This document shows positions 1-11,350 of a stretch of DNA of 64,000 nucleotides, in pieces. A program made the position numbers and the translations under genes. The stretch's first letter is position 1. Each line of letters starts with the position of its first letter. The notes below the pieces were generated by a model. That model made no database searches. It had not been told where the DNA came from and was given only the letters and a program-made list of their open reading frames with translations. The stretch is from Diploptera punctata (Eukaryota; Arthropoda; Insecta; Blattodea; Blaberidae), in the NCBI GenBank assembly GCA_030220185.1, contig JASPKZ010010273.1, positions 1,240,001 through 1,304,000 on the forward strand, written 5' to 3'.

Positions 1-119
1 TTCTCAGACAATAGTAGAGCATTAGCTACGTGAATTTAATAACATTTTTTTTTCAACTAATTTTATCTATTTTTGATTTTACCTGATGTTCCACATCACC
101 AGGGTTAAATTATACATAT

Positions 120-400
120 AATTAAGAATTAACACATAATCATCCCATTTCGGGCAAGGGCCTCCTCCGACTGCAGGGTGGCTTACGTTACATCCCCGGG
201 TTAGACAACCTCTTGGGACCATCACTTCCACTTCTTCATGGATTGCTTCCACTTTTGTCTGTCTTATGCTATTCTAGTCCACAATTTTCCTAGATGATAC
301 TTCACTCCAACGCTTATTTTGTCTTCAACTTTCTTTTTCCCTAGTCCGGGTTCCCACATAGTCACTGCTAACGGTCATGAATTATCTACATGTTGATTAA
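120..400 (-). pseudogene. possible LINE 3' end fragment
   Basis: On the minus strand a broken frame reads KLWTRIA, a stop, then DRQKWK, and ends GGGPCPKWDD. The D-R-x-x-W segment is typical of the last residues of insect non-LTR retrotransposon ORF2 proteins. There is no catalytic domain and the match is short, so this is a weak call; it could be unrelated repeat DNA. Confidence 0.35.
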
Positions 401-443
401 AAATACATATTAGGCATAGGCTACACAATATAGAATTAACAAG

Positions 444-444
444 C

Positions 445-476
<32 letters not shown>

Positions 477-489
477 TAATAATAATAAC
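444..489. repeat. (AAT)n microsatellite
   Basis: About 15 AAT units with one AAC interruption. No neighbouring LINE tail is obvious here. Confidence 0.95.
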
Positions 490-1400
490 CTATAATTTGA
501 TTAAGTAATTGGCTTAGTAAAGAAAGTGTAAAATATTAAAAAATAATGGAAGTATGCATGAAACACAGTTCTACTATAAGGTTGCAGTAAATTCATGACT
601 GTATAATGGAAGTGCTTCGCATTAGCACAAGCGGCATAATGTTCCTGATTTCATGCAGAGCTACAGAGTGTGCGTTAGTTCGAGGTACCATGAGGGAAGA
701 AATTTGCAGTGCCCCTACCAGCATTGTGAAAATAATTGTATAGTTAAAATGAGTAGCGGCTCCATGATGAGAAAATCAGCTGTAATGATTAGGGGATCCG
801 ATATACAAACCATTTGACACCTGTACTGACTGGAGGATCGTCCACCTCTATGACACATGCGGTTGTGAGACCAGCAAACGGCTGGTAAGCCAGACTCTTT
901 CTAGTGTTATGGTATTTAGAAAATAAGTAAAATCTTTGTTTTTTTATTTTTGTTTTCGGTTTTGGTTCCCTATCGGCGAGATCCCTAACCAGAGACAAGT
1001 GTAACAAGAATGTCTGAAAAATACATAAAAAAAAAACAAAACAACTAAGAGGATTGAGGGTCGGACTCATAATAAGGATATAAAAATAGTAATAAAAATT
1101 ATAGACTGAATAAATCAATAATTCACTATAAAACATAGGGGGATTAAAAAAAATAAAGGGATGTAGATCCAGTGAGTTACAACACTGGCCAGTAATCAAT
1201 ACTTCTAAAATTCAAATAGAATACAGAAGATTAAACATGTTTTTGAAAGGCCTTCATAGTTTTAACCACTTAACGAAGTTTCTTAAACAGAAGTTTAATT
1301 TAGTTGAAGAGGACAGCTGTATCAGGTAGCCGTACTTATTTCAGTATTTTAACATTATATGGTCAGTAATGTAAATAAGTATATAAATAGTCAAATAAAT
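490..1400. other. no recognisable gene
   Basis: AT-rich DNA. The minus-strand frame of 136 residues at 789-1199 is hydrophobic and low in complexity, with no domain I recognise. I see no splice-site pattern or repeat family that I can name. Confidence 0.6.
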
Positions 1401-1406
1401 TATTTT

Positions 1407-1950
1407 GACTATTTAACTCATAGACCGATAATCGTGCCTCTTCCTGTTGATAATCGTGCCTCTTCCTGTTGATAATCGTACCTCTTCCTGTTCGTAATGA
1501 GAGATTCTCCCCAAATTAACTTCTTTGACAACGATATCGATTGATCTATGTACGATCGATGTGGTACAGCAAGAAATGCCAAAAGAAAAAGCAACTTCAA
1601 AGATAAAAAAAATAAAATAAAAAGGTTAGTTCTGTTGCTATAGTTATTTCTCATACAATCATCTGTTACTGATTTTTCCCCAAGTTCAAAGAGATTCAAC
1701 AGTAAAGATATGCTATTTATAACTATACAGATGGCTTAGAAATCGCCCGGAAGTAAGATCGGAATATATAACCCGACATTAGGCAAAAATTAAACATTAC
1801 AATTATGTTCAGCTTCTGATGTTGTATTATTCGCTAAATAGTCACTCCAAATCCAACGTGAGGTTGAGTTTTTCATTAGACAAAATCACGAGCGACAAAG
1901 TCGCTCGTGATTTTCAGAAAAACACAACCTGATGTTAGATTACTGTTGAT
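1407..1950 (-). mobile_element. diverged hairpin-ended repeat (family H)
   Basis: One end begins GACTATTTAACTCAT, like the better copies at 29451, 31804 and 34684. The other end carries a hairpin. A perfect inner stem at 1882-1914 (ATCACGAGCGAC, AAA, GTCGCTCGTGAT) lies within imperfect outer arms at about 1855-1938. Next to the hairpin is CGCTAAATAGTC, the complement of a motif in the same place in the other copies. The body is diverged and holds a 22-bp tandem repeat, so membership is inferred from the ends and the architecture. Confidence 0.45.
1427..1492. repeat. 22-bp tandem repeat, three copies
   Basis: Three head-to-tail units, each starting GATAATCG and ending CTTCCTGTT, at 1427, 1449 and 1471. 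The third differs by one base (GTGCC to GTACC). Confidence 0.95.
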
Positions 1951-1959
1951 AAATTATTA

Positions 1960-4138
1960 AGTGGGGCACGTCTCCTGATAATTACGAAGGAATTAAAAAA
2001 GAACAATTTAACTATTGGTTACATTTGGGTACTTGTTATGGAGAATGATTATCCATGGGTTGTGTGTACCAATTGGTGAGAACATGAAGCTGATTTGGAA
2101 TGCATTGGGCACGAATTCATGCCAGAAGCTTGGCTTGGATTCCTTTCAAATTGTTACTACTGCTCAGCATGAAGTAGGTCGCCGGCTTTCTTCAGCTCTT
2201 TTCTTCCATTCTACAATATAAATTTTACGTTTTCGTCGTGAGCAGTTATAAAATTATGGTACTCTAAAAAGTAACAGGCGGGGAGACGTATCTCTCCTTA
2301 ATATTCTTACTTGGGTTCCGACAAAGTGGGAGTAACAGCAGTGTACAAGGTGTATATGAATACTTGCTACAAATTTCTCTAGATTGCACGAGGAACCACA
2401 ATACATCAAATTCTAATCAGAAACTTATATTGCTACTCACGACACGCCCTTTACTTTAATATGAGCAAACAAATAATGAAGGAAAATTGTCAAGATATAA
2501 TTATGTAAAGTACTTCTTTATGTTATGTACATAATCGTGCCTAAGTATCATGAATAGCATGTATCAGTACAACTTATTCAAGAATATACCGTTACAACAA
2601 ATAACATTTATATTTATGGACGGTCTCTAACATTTTAACTCATTAATCTCCCGACCCAAAAGCTGGGAGCGATAGGACTGGTAGATTTTGCCTTGAATCC
2701 ACTTATTTCAATATTGAGGTTCTTCTACGAGCCGTAAGATTTATGAAATAGTATCCAAGACCTTACTTACCTCAGAAAGATGCCATATTGAGGATTTATG
2801 CCTAAAAATCCGTAGATACTGGACTAGAACTCGGAATCAGAAGCGAGGAACTGTTAGGATCTATAGGATTATGTTTTAAGTCTTTATTAGGCCTATTTGA
2901 GAAAATTATACGTATATAGGCTACTTCAGAATTATTGATACAATGCTGGGTTAACAATTAGAGACAAAATGTGGAAACTAATTCACCAGAAATAAAGTCT
3001 CATACTGTAGGGAAGTACTTTTTTTTTGGAATAGAATACGAGATGAATTGAAATACACATGATAATCGTAAAGAAACATTTACGAAATAGAAATGTAAGA
3101 AATCCATTACACAGGAATTGCGTTGCGTAAACTAAGCGAATTCTTCAGAAAGTCGGATTTCTACTCGAATTTTGCTGGTTTACGGAAATACATTTAATTT
3201 GTTAAAATGGATGTGAACTCAATTTTTGTTAACAAGTTTCTTTAAAGTGTTTGATAGCAGTGAAAACAAATAGCAATTTTTAACTTCGGGTTTCAGGTAA
3301 AATTCTACCTCTAATGATCGGATTTCTCTGATTTTTAAAGAATATCTTCTTCGTTTTATTTTAATAGCACATATACTGAGTTCTGTTGCGAAACATGGAA
3401 AGTTGCGAACGCTAGAGCGATTTTTAAATTTTCGTTTCAGGTGAACTCCAACAGCTATTGGTTCGATTTTGAACTCGACCTTACTTTTTAATATATTGAT
3501 TGCTATATACCTAGTTTAGTTCTGATGAAACAAAACTTGCTGCCTCTGGAGCGTTAACAGGTATATATACTTTCATAATGTTCGTTTTTAGTGTCTACTA
3601 GAAGGAATCTGTGAAGATCTAAACATTTTTCAAAAATGTTAACCTCAATAGCGCCATTCCTTCGCAATTCGCTAAAAACTAGTAAAAATGCTTCCTCGAA
3701 ATACAACAAAGTGCAAAGTAAAAATGTATGGGTGAGGATAAGTGTAGACTTGGCACCTATTAACCTATAGACGTAATAAACACACAAAATCAGCCTTCAT
3801 GAGATAAAATAAATGAATTATTACAGATTTACAGGATTTGCTGGCTTGTTTAATGTATATACGACTTCTCCGTTTCTGCGTGTGCAGTGACATTTATTAG
3901 GTAAATTAAAATTTATAGGTTCCAATCAACACTTTCATTTGTGTCCTTGCCGGGATCCAGGAGTCACGATCCCCTGAAATGAGATCTGCACGATATAACT
4001 GGATATTTTACATGGTACTGCAGTAATATTATTCTATCAAGACTTACTAAATACATGCTACCAATCGATACAATAGTGACAAAAACATACTCAACAATAA
4101 TTAAGATTTCCGTTTGAAGCAATAGTATACTACGATAC
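1960..4138. other. no recognisable gene
   Basis: AT-rich. A frame of 68 residues at 2015-2221 (+) and one of 77 residues at 3554-3787 (-) have no recognisable domains. Around 3285-3445 the text (TTTCAGGTAAA, then GCTAGAGCGATTTTTAAATTTTC) matches the repeat at 38781-39270, so part of this stretch is an old copy of that family. Confidence 0.5.
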
Positions 4139-4140
4139 AA

Positions 4141-4524
4141 GGTTGGGAAGTGGTATTACAGAATCGAGGAAAATGTTCAAAAAACCGAGTGATAGCGAGG
4201 TTTTTAATTTCCGAGATTCTGTAAAACACTTCACAAATGTGCGTTGTACATTATTTTTTGCGCGATGGCGTTTTTAAAATAATAAATAGTAATAACATAA
4301 TAACATCTTTGTTGGAAATATGTGTGTTCATTATAAACAATTGAACAACGTTAACAGTGTGGGCAATGTTTATTAGTTCAAAGTACAGGAGGCCGTGAGA
4401 CCATTATTATTGATAAAATAGACGCAAGTACGTATTTATTGTTTTACATTGTTTCAAATAAAGTTCAGTTAATTTAAAATGCAGTGATTTGTTTCGTATA
4501 ATGTATATTAACACTACCTTTTAG

Positions 4525-4574
<50 letters not shown>

Positions 4575-4731
4575 CATAGAGGGCAGTGGTTTTACTTCCC
4601 GCACGTGGGTGTAAATGTAATATTACAGTATAGTTATTTAGGTTGGCAATCCGGAAATGTAGGAAGTTGAACTTTCAATCATGGTCGCCATTGCTGTAAG
4701 TACGCAAAACGCACTATCGCGCAAAAAATTA
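4141..4731 (+). mobile_element. non-autonomous TIR repeat (family K), copy 1
   Basis: This block is closely repeated at 32690-33268. It opens with a short inverted repeat (GAAGTGGTATTACAGAAT against ATTCTGTAAAACACTTC). It also carries longer inverted ends, ATTTTTTGCGCGATGG at 4253-4268 facing CTATCGCGCAAAAAAT at 4714-4729. There is no coding capacity. The second copy shows that the unit moves or was duplicated as a whole; the transposon superfamily is not clear. Confidence 0.6.
4527..4562. repeat. (TA)n microsatellite
   Basis: About 17 TA units inside family K copy 1. The matching place in copy 2 (about 33075-33105) has only degenerate TA-rich text, so the array expanded after the copies separated. 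Confidence 0.95.
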
Positions 4732-4739
4732 TATTTTAT

Positions 4740-5930
4740 TTAATAAATGGACAATATGGATTTGCATCAAGTAAACACCAAATCAAGTGATTATATTTTG
4801 TTTGTTCAGTGAGTTTAGCGTCGCCTACTTGTTCAAAACTAATCGTTTCACCGGTGAGTAGGACGCCTACAGAAATATACTTTTCATATCCTCCGAGGGT
4901 TGATTAATTTGTTGTACATCTTTGATACCGAACTTCCACTCTGTAGGGAGGGGGGGGGGGAGAAAAAGTATTTTGTTGCATCGTATTCCGCGACTCTGGG
5001 TTGCTGAAGCTGACGTATTACGCTAAGACTATCGAGATATTTAGAAATGAATAAACTTAACTTAAAATATTGATACCGTGGTCGAATAAGTTCATATCCT
5101 CAAATGTTATTCCTTCGTTAACAAATTCAAAAGAATCAAAGGAACCATTTTATGTTACTAACCTATAACAGTAACATAATTCTTTGCTACAATATGGGAC
5201 TGATTTAACATATCCAAATGTAATTTAATAATCTCTTACACAAAACATTATAAGATATAAGACAATTTTGCAATAGCCTTAATAATTGGCTAAAACCGAA
5301 TCTCTAAACAACTAAGCTCGAATTTTCCAGAAATACAATTTAGGCCTACATTAATTTATTTGACAACCACTTAACAATAGACGCGTAGTTTTCAGACATG
5401 TGTGTTTTTTCTACTTCGAAGAAAGCGTAAAAATAAATATTTATAATATAAAACCAACAGATCAACAGAATATATATATATATATATATATATGTTTACA
5501 CATCTTTCTGTGTCTAAGTTTTTTCTTCTCCACTTGTGTCTCCATCTTTTCCATATCGCCAAGTCCTCTTTCAATCATTCCTGCTCTTATTTCTTGGATT
5601 CATGAATTTCGACATACCTTTCTTTATTTTCCTAAAGAACACCAATCCACTCTTCTAGATAATCATCCTTATTATGTACCCATACCAATTCAATTGCTTA
5701 TATCTCACATAATCCAATACAGTATTCTTAACATAATTTTTATTTACAGTATCATATTGTTTCTATTTTCTTCTCAAATTATGAACATCTAGCTAACCTC
5801 AAATAATCAATTTCCATCGACATGATTTTAATTGTAAATTTAATTAAATTTCATGGTTCAGCTCTAGCACTTTTTACTATTGAATATTATATATTTATGC
5901 TTTTTTTCTGGTAGTTTGTCTATTCCATAG
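4740..5930. other. no recognisable gene; short (TA)n
   Basis: AT-rich DNA with a G-run at 4950-4960 and a short (TA)n at 5471-5493. The open frames at 5392-5792 are read through the TA array and have no domain, so I take them as chance. Confidence 0.6.
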
Positions 5931-6129
5931 AATATCCTTAAACATTGCTCTTGCTCTCCTATCTTTATTAATCCTGTTCTAAATGTCATTTTCTTGTCTA
6001 TCCTCATTAGTCTATTCTAATTTTGCCCTCCATTGTATTCAAATTCTTCACATCCTCTAATAAGGCCTTTCTGATCTTATTTACTCATAGGAAGGAAATC
6101 TTCTTCATCCCAACCAAGTCTTAGGCCTA

Positions 6130-6730
6130 TAGGCCTGTTACGATCTCACTGATGAATTTTATATCCAGTGTTTCCTTGGACGGCCCAGATATCTCTTCCC
6201 TGTTGGACAATAACGAAACATGCCTTGGGAACTCTATCTGAACTCATTCGTCGCAAATGATTCATCCAGCTGTTCTGGTATCTATGTATGTACTCAATGA
6301 CCGGTTCTAAACGTAGTTCCTTCAAGATATCATCATTGAGTCTCTCATCCCATTTGGTATATCCTGCTGTATACCTTATGTATCTTATTTCACTAGAAGT
6401 TATGCTGTTTTCTTCTCCTTTCCTCAAAGTCCATACCTTACTGCCGTAGCAAAGTACAGGTCTTGTTAAGGTTTTGTACAACCTTACTTTGGTATCTATC
6501 TGGACTAGCGAAGGTTTCATTACTGAATTTATTGTTCCCATGGTTTTATTAAAATTAATAATTTTATTTGCTATGTCTAATTCATCCAAATATGTTAATG
6601 TGTATCCAAGGTATGTAAATCAATTTACTCTTTCCAGTATTTTTGAATCTATACAAATTTTGCTATGTACAGGGTATTTTCCTTGAAAAGCCATTACTTT
6701 TGTTTTCTCTGTATTTATTTCCATGTTATA
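6130..6730 (-). pseudogene. LINE reverse transcriptase C-terminal fragment (family L2)
   Basis: Read on the minus strand, this begins MEINTEKTKVMAF, the conserved stretch just after the catalytic box of non-LTR reverse transcriptases. It continues to YKTLTRPVLCYGSKVWTLR, RYTAGYTKWDERLNDDILK and YQNSWMNHLRRMSSDRVPK. The order and spacing match the thumb and C-terminal region of insect LINE ORF2. The catalytic core is absent and the last residues drift out of frame. The 3' side retains a short GGCCTATAGGCC palindrome. It is related to the antisense LINE at 13433-14845. A dead, 5'-truncated copy. Confidence 0.85.
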
Positions 6731-6902
6731 TTTTAAGGTTATTTTGGAAATAAAATTGTTAAAGACATCGGAAACACGTTTAAATTCCACTTGTTTTTAC
6801 TATTTTCAGTGTGTTTCCGAGAACATTTTCATATTTGACGCTACTGCTATGTTCTTCAGTATTTTAATTGCCATTTAGAGACTTTTATAAAGCTTCAATA
6901 AT

Positions 6903-7221
6903 CCATCCATCCATAGTAATTCTGCCCGAGGACAAGTCCTTCACTGCAGTAATAGCATTTTCATGCTATGCTTGCAGCTTTACTAGGGAATTGTAGGTGT
7001 GATAGCTTCCCGTTGCTTTCCACACCGGTGAAGGATGATGATGATGTTGATGATATGGATGATGATGGCCATATGATTTCCGGGACCGTTTGGGCCTTAA
7101 AGTTTTCCTGACATTTGTCTTACAGGTGAGGAAAAACCCCGATTAAAACCTCACCCAGAAAAACTGCCCCGACCTGGAATCGAACCCGGGCCCGCTACCT
7201 CGAGACCACAGCGGTGGACTA
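6903..7221 (-). mobile_element. tRNA-headed SINE (family S1), full copy
   Basis: On the minus strand the head reads CCGCTGTGGTCTCGAGGTAG and a B-box-like GGTTCGATTCC follows. Next come a conserved centre (CTCACCTGTAAGACAAATGT), a CATCATCATC run and a tail ending ACTATGGATGGATGGAT. It is flanked by the perfect 10-bp duplication CTTCAATAAT at 6893-6902 and 7222-7231, showing target-primed insertion. Other copies: 19390, 38416, 56479 and 59811, with different tails at 10079, 30368 and 39742. Presumably transcribed by RNA polymerase III and mobilised by a LINE. Confidence 0.93.
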
Positions 7222-7231
7222 CTTCAATAAT

Positions 7232-8130
7232 ATTAAATTATATATTACTTTCCCCCTTCTTTAGATCATTTTTCCTGGCAGTTGATGCACCACTACTACT
7301 AGTAGCTTACACCTGTAATTTTGTAAATGTTGATTCTAGTTTGCTTTGAGTCAATGATAGTTTCAATATGGAATTTATGGCGACGTTCCAACTAGCTGAG
7401 TAATTTTATTTGATTGTTTGTGATTCAAAATTGATAATGTAAGACACGAACTCCGTTATTTTCAGTATTTTGAATTTAAGCAATACATGAATTTAACCAG
7501 TAGAAGTAAAATGCATTTATGTTTCGCAAAGGGCAAAATAAGGAGGATGTCTTGAGAATTCTGATCGCATCTCTATCTGGATGTGAAGATCTCATGCATG
7601 AGACCGTGCGCTTGTTACTAACCTTGTCCAATCTCTGGTATTCATCTTAATGTTGTGAAATCTGCCCTTCACAAGAATACAAACTAATTTCAACAAAAAA
7701 TCGCATTACCTTCCACATGCAACTCTCTAATAAGCAATTTCTGTCTCTTGGTCAGGATATCCATGAAATTTGATAATCGGCTTTTTTAGTTGATTCTCAA
7801 ACTGATGAAATTTGAATATCTTAGTAGGCTTATATAACGTGTTTAGAAATTAGATAAAAAGCAGAACAAATATATACATTTCAAGATATAGAATAGCATT
7901 ACATATTGAAATTCAATAAATACTATATATTTTTATTATTCTACAAATTATTATTTGGTCAGTTTTTTATCCGGATATTATCAAGGTGTGTATAAAAACC
8001 AACCGTTACGAGGACTAGGAAACGGTTTAATTCATCAGAATATTTAATAATTTTCTGTCATGATAAATTTACGTGTATCATTCCTTTTAAAGTTCATAAT
8101 TGTTTTTTATACCGTTGAGATTATAACAAT
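7232..8130. other. no recognisable gene
   Basis: AT-rich spacer with no open frame above 60 codons and no repeat I can name. Confidence 0.6.
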
Positions 8131-8132
8131 GT

Positions 8133-8357
8133 TAAATTATAGAATTGTTTACCTTGTATATTACCGTTTTCCTCTACTATAATGTTTATATTTTTAATTT
8201 TCGTTGATTTCACTCTAATAGTACTACTACAACAACTCCAGAAGATGAACCATGCTTCAAAAGGCCTAGAGTGAAATAAACGAACATTTTAATATAAACA
8301 TTATAGTTGAGGACGACGGTAGTATACAAGGTAAAAAAATGTAATTTAACATTATAT
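8133..8357. mobile_element. foldback element (family FB), diverged copy
   Basis: Inverted arms: TAACAATGTTAAATTA, then ACCTTGTATATTACCG and CTATAATGTTTATA on the left, answered on the right by TATAAACATTATAG and CGGTAGTATACAAGGT. The arm motif ACCTTGTA..ACCGTCGTCCTCAAC is shared with the foldback elements at 13976 and 26630. The centre contains AGAAGATGAACCATGCTTCAAAAGGCCTA, a decayed version of the core motif discussed in the findings, broken here to stay under 20 bases: AGAAGATG and AAAAGGCCTA. Confidence 0.65.
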
Positions 8358-8697
8358 CATTCTATTGTAAAATAATGATTAATAATTAAAATAAATTCAG
8401 TTAAATAATCTAATATTTCTAGATGGAATGTTGTCACTGCAAACTCCCGAAAAATTAGTATTATGACTATTATTAGCCTATTAAATTACACTCAAATTTC
8501 TTCTTATACAACTAATGTGAATAACCGCATGGAATGTGAATGATTGCGATTAGACGCATTTTTATTTTGGACTAAAATTACTTTCCGCATGAGCGATTTA
8601 GATTACATGCGATACGAATGTGAAGTATGGATAATAGCTCTTATTTTACATTAGTTATAAATTATTGTACATAGGCCCTATTACATTAGTGGCATAA

Positions 8698-8730
<33 letters not shown>
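8698..8730. repeat. (ATT)n microsatellite
   Basis: About 11 ATT units just upstream of a LINE fragment. Confidence 0.95.
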
Positions 8731-8731
<1 letters not shown>

Positions 8732-8779
8732 TTGTTAAATATAAATAAAGTATAATAAACTAAATTACATTTTGAAAGA

Positions 8780-9225
8780 CATTTTGAGAAACATATGAGA
8801 AAAGAAATTAATGTAAGATTCCATAACGTAATCTCGAAGCAAGCTCTTTTGTATGGAAGTGAGGGGTAGACCTTGCGTCAGCATGATCAAGCAAGAATAA
8901 ATATATATCTAATGAGATTCCTACCATCTCTAAGTGGAATAACATTAAGAGAGAAAATAAATAGTGAACACCTAAGAAATAAATGGACAACAGAAGAGCT
9001 TGTAGAGGACGTACACAAGTATCAGATTAAATGGAAACAGCATGTTTTGAGAATTCCAGAATCTGGTTACCGTTGAAAGCACTACGCTACCAACCACGGG
9101 GTAGGAAAGATCTGGGGAGACTCTACAACACATGAAGTGACCAATTCGTATAGTCGCAGATTAGATTTGCTTCCACCAGTAGAGGGCAGAAGAAGAATAA
9201 AAACACAGAGAACATTGTTTTAAGT
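8780..9225 (+). pseudogene. LINE ORF2 C-terminal fragment
   Basis: The plus strand reads SKQALLYGSEG, a stop, LRQHDQARINIYLMRFLPS, then LRNKWTTEELVEDVHKYQI and KWKQHVLRI. This is the order of the post-catalytic region of non-LTR reverse transcriptases (LYGSE-W-LR, the W-x-HV-x-R motif). Stops and frame changes show that it is dead. It ends directly in a (AAT)n array, which is probably its former 3' tail. Confidence 0.75.

Positions 9226-9227
<2 letters not shown>

Positions 9228-9294
<67 letters not shown>
9228..9294. repeat. (AAT)n microsatellite, likely LINE tail
   Basis: About 22 AAT units directly downstream of the LINE fragment at 8780-9225. Confidence 0.95.
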
Positions 9295-9336
9295 CGTGCA
9301 GAGGCCTTTCATTCTACTTATCAGAAAACCTATATA

Positions 9337-9891
9337 CAGAGTGTTACTAATTCCCATTACAGATTTTGAGGACATGCAGTTGGGGCCAAGACGGTTTCGT
9401 TTAGCATAGGAACCCATGTCCGGAAACATACAATTTTTGCGCTATACGCAAAATACTGCAACATACGTTCCAGCTTTTTTGGCGCCAAAGACCCTACACG
9501 TTCTCCCGACTTGACCCCGCTAGACTACCACCTGTGGGGTCACATGAAATCCCTGATTTACGAGATCCCTGTGACTTCCGAGGAAGACCTACTGGCGCGG
9601 ATTATGACTGCGGCGGATGTCGCAAGACCAAGGATTGGTGATCATGTGTACCAGAACATGGTACGGAGGTACTGTATCTGTGTGACGAAGGTGATCGTCA
9701 CATCGAGCCCTTCTTGTAAGTGGACTAAGACGAAAAGCAGCAGGCCTCAGAGAGAGCAACGCGTGTTGTGGTATTTTGAGTGTAGCGCGAAAACGGCACG
9801 TTTCCAGATATGAGTTCCTATACTAAACATAACCATCTTGGTCCTCACTACATGTCCTCAAAGTCTATAATGGGAATTTAATTACACTCTG
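9337..9891 (+). mobile_element. deleted Tc1/mariner-type element with long TIRs
   Basis: The ends are CAGAGTGTTACTAATTCCC and the complement of CAGAGTGTAATTAAATTCCC. The inverted similarity runs on for about 95 bp on each side, through TTTGAGGACATG and TAGGAAC. Both outer flanks are TATA, consistent with a TA target duplication. At 555 bp it is far too short for a full transposase and keeps only the C-terminal coding part. A short extra match (TTCTATACTAAATACAACCAT, 9901 on) outside the right end resembles its subterminal sequence. Confidence 0.85.
9500..9720 (+). pseudogene. transposase C-terminal fragment
   Basis: The frame reads SPDLTPLDYHLWGHMKSLI, then YEIPVTSEEDLLARI, HVYQNMVRRYCICV and HIEPF. 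The SPD-L-P-DYHLWG block is the third catalytic motif region of Tc1/mariner-type transposases and is followed by the normal C-terminal end. The first two catalytic aspartates and the DNA-binding domain are missing by internal deletion. The last residues need a one-base frame change after VTKV. Confidence 0.85.
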
Positions 9892-10078
9892 TATATACAG
9901 GATTCTATACTAAATACAACCATGCATAATATCTATCGTGAAGTTAAACACATGTCTTGAACCAATAGGAACTACGTATATTGTGTCAGTCTGCAATCCC
10001 GAACTTAATTACCATTATTAATGAAAGCCTATAGGGTTTACATGGGTTAAAAGATTGAACAGTAACATTCAAGGATGT

Positions 10079-10464
10079 GTCCATCGCTGTGGTCTCGAGG
10101 TAGCGTGCTGCCTTGTCACGCAGCAGGTTCGGATTCGATTTCCGGTCAAGACAGTTTCCTGGGTGAGGTTTTTATGTGGGTTTTTTCTCACCTGTAAGAC
10201 AAATGTCAGAAAACTTTAAGGCCCAAACGGTCCCCGAACATCATGTGGCCATCGCAATCATCATCATTCATATTCATCTTAGATTAAGCTTAGGATTAAA
10301 GACTCTCCTGGCGCATCACTATCATCATCATCATCATCACCCATCATATCGGGGCAATGTAACCTCGCCTTTCAGGCGCCCCAACCTCAGAAGTGGTTTA
10401 CAATTACGCCAATGCCAGGAGAGAACACCAGAAATGTCCAAAAGGACAAACTGGGGCATAAAGA
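10079..10464 (+). mobile_element. S1 SINE with alternative 3' body (type b)
   Basis: The head (CGCTGTGGTCTCGAGGTAG, then GGTTCGGATTCGATTTCC) and centre (CTGTAAGACAAATGTCAG) match the S1 SINEs. The 3' half is different: AGATTAAGCTTAGGATTAAA, a CATCATCATC run, CGGGGCAATGTAACC and GGCGCCCCAACCTCAGAAG. The same 3' body occurs in the minus-strand copy at 39742-40119. Imperfect 15-bp flanking repeats (AACATTCAAGGATGT at 10064-10078 and AACATTCGCGGATGT at 10465-10479) support a real insertion. Confidence 0.88.
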
Positions 10465-10479
10465 AACATTCGCGGATGT

Positions 10480-11135
10480 TTATTCGATGATGTTGGCAAC
10501 TGAATGGGCATAGTGAGTACAAAATGCATTGTGAGATAAAAACGAAAATCGTTTCCATGTATTAGGGCCGAGATTCTTATCATTTTAATGCCATTTTTGC
10601 ATGCACCTCTTTTTATACCTTTCTTATTAATAGGCGCTTTAAAATCTAAGGTCTGTTTATTTTTCTTTATGATAGGCCCACTATGAAAGGGTGAATAAAA
10701 TGAAGTGAGTCCACGTAATAAAATTCCAACCAGCATTTGTCTTGACTGAAAAAAAAAAACTAAGAAAAATCCTTAGGTTGGTCGGCATCAGGGTTGGAAG
10801 TGCCACCCCCGAATACAATCACAAAATCTACCGGTTAAGTAAATTCGCTTAGAATACATTTTTATTATAAATGCTTTCCTAAATTTCTGAATAAATTATT
10901 TTTACTTGCGTCATGTCTTTGTGCTTGTAGACCAACATGAAATTGGTGATCCATTCACCCACCCATCCTATGGCTCTTATAGCTCAAATCGAGCATTGGC
11001 CTCCCTTTTGGAGATTGTTAACCAATCTGATTTAGTTGTGCTTATTTATCTACAGATGTCGTGAGTGACACGTGGTCGACATGTCGCTTCAAGTGACATT
11101 TAGTAGACAACTAAAGTATTTATTGGATGATACAA
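10480..11135. other. no recognisable gene
   Basis: AT-rich. The minus-strand frames around 10337-10736 overlap the SINE and run on into plain DNA without domains. Confidence 0.55.
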
Positions 11136-11139
11136 AGTC

Positions 11140-11350
11140 AGTAAATTTTGCTTAGAGATATCTTTTTTCAGGCTTAAGTTTTTTATGAGGCTAAAAATCT
11201 ACAGACTCGGAACCCATGCAAGTTCCTCCCGGAGGACCTGTTCATTGGAATTTTTAAAAACTAAAAATACATCGATGCCGGCCGGTTTTTAACCCGCGAC
11301 CTTTCAGACTATAGGCTAGGACCATAACCAAGAGATCACCTCGGCCGACA
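11140..11350 (-). mobile_element. tRNA-headed SINE (family S2)
   Basis: On the minus strand it starts TGTCGGCCGAGGTGATCTC and carries a B-box-like GGTTAAAAACCGGCCGG. The body has GAACAGGTCCTCCGGGAGG, GTTCCGAGTCTGTAG and a tail through AGCAAAATTT. The same order is seen at 15340-15543, where the B box is cleaner (GCGGGTTCAAATCCGG). Related body sequence also lies in the tandem duplication at 44042-45073. Confidence 0.7.

Noticed and set aside
789..1199. 136-residue minus-strand open frame
   Set aside because: Low-complexity hydrophobic protein, no domain, AT-rich background; a frame of this length is expected by chance in 64 kb.
2700..2860. Possible S2 SINE (GAGGTTCTTCTACGAGCCG, GAACTCGGAATCAGAAGCG)
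   Set aside because: Some words match the S2 body but the order is uncertain and no B box is clear.
5392..5792. Overlapping open frames on both strands
   Set aside because: Both read through a (TA)n array and have no recognisable domain.
10176..10736. Open frames on both strands over 10.2-10.7 kb
   Set aside because: They translate the S1 SINE, its CAT repeats and flanking DNA; not genes.
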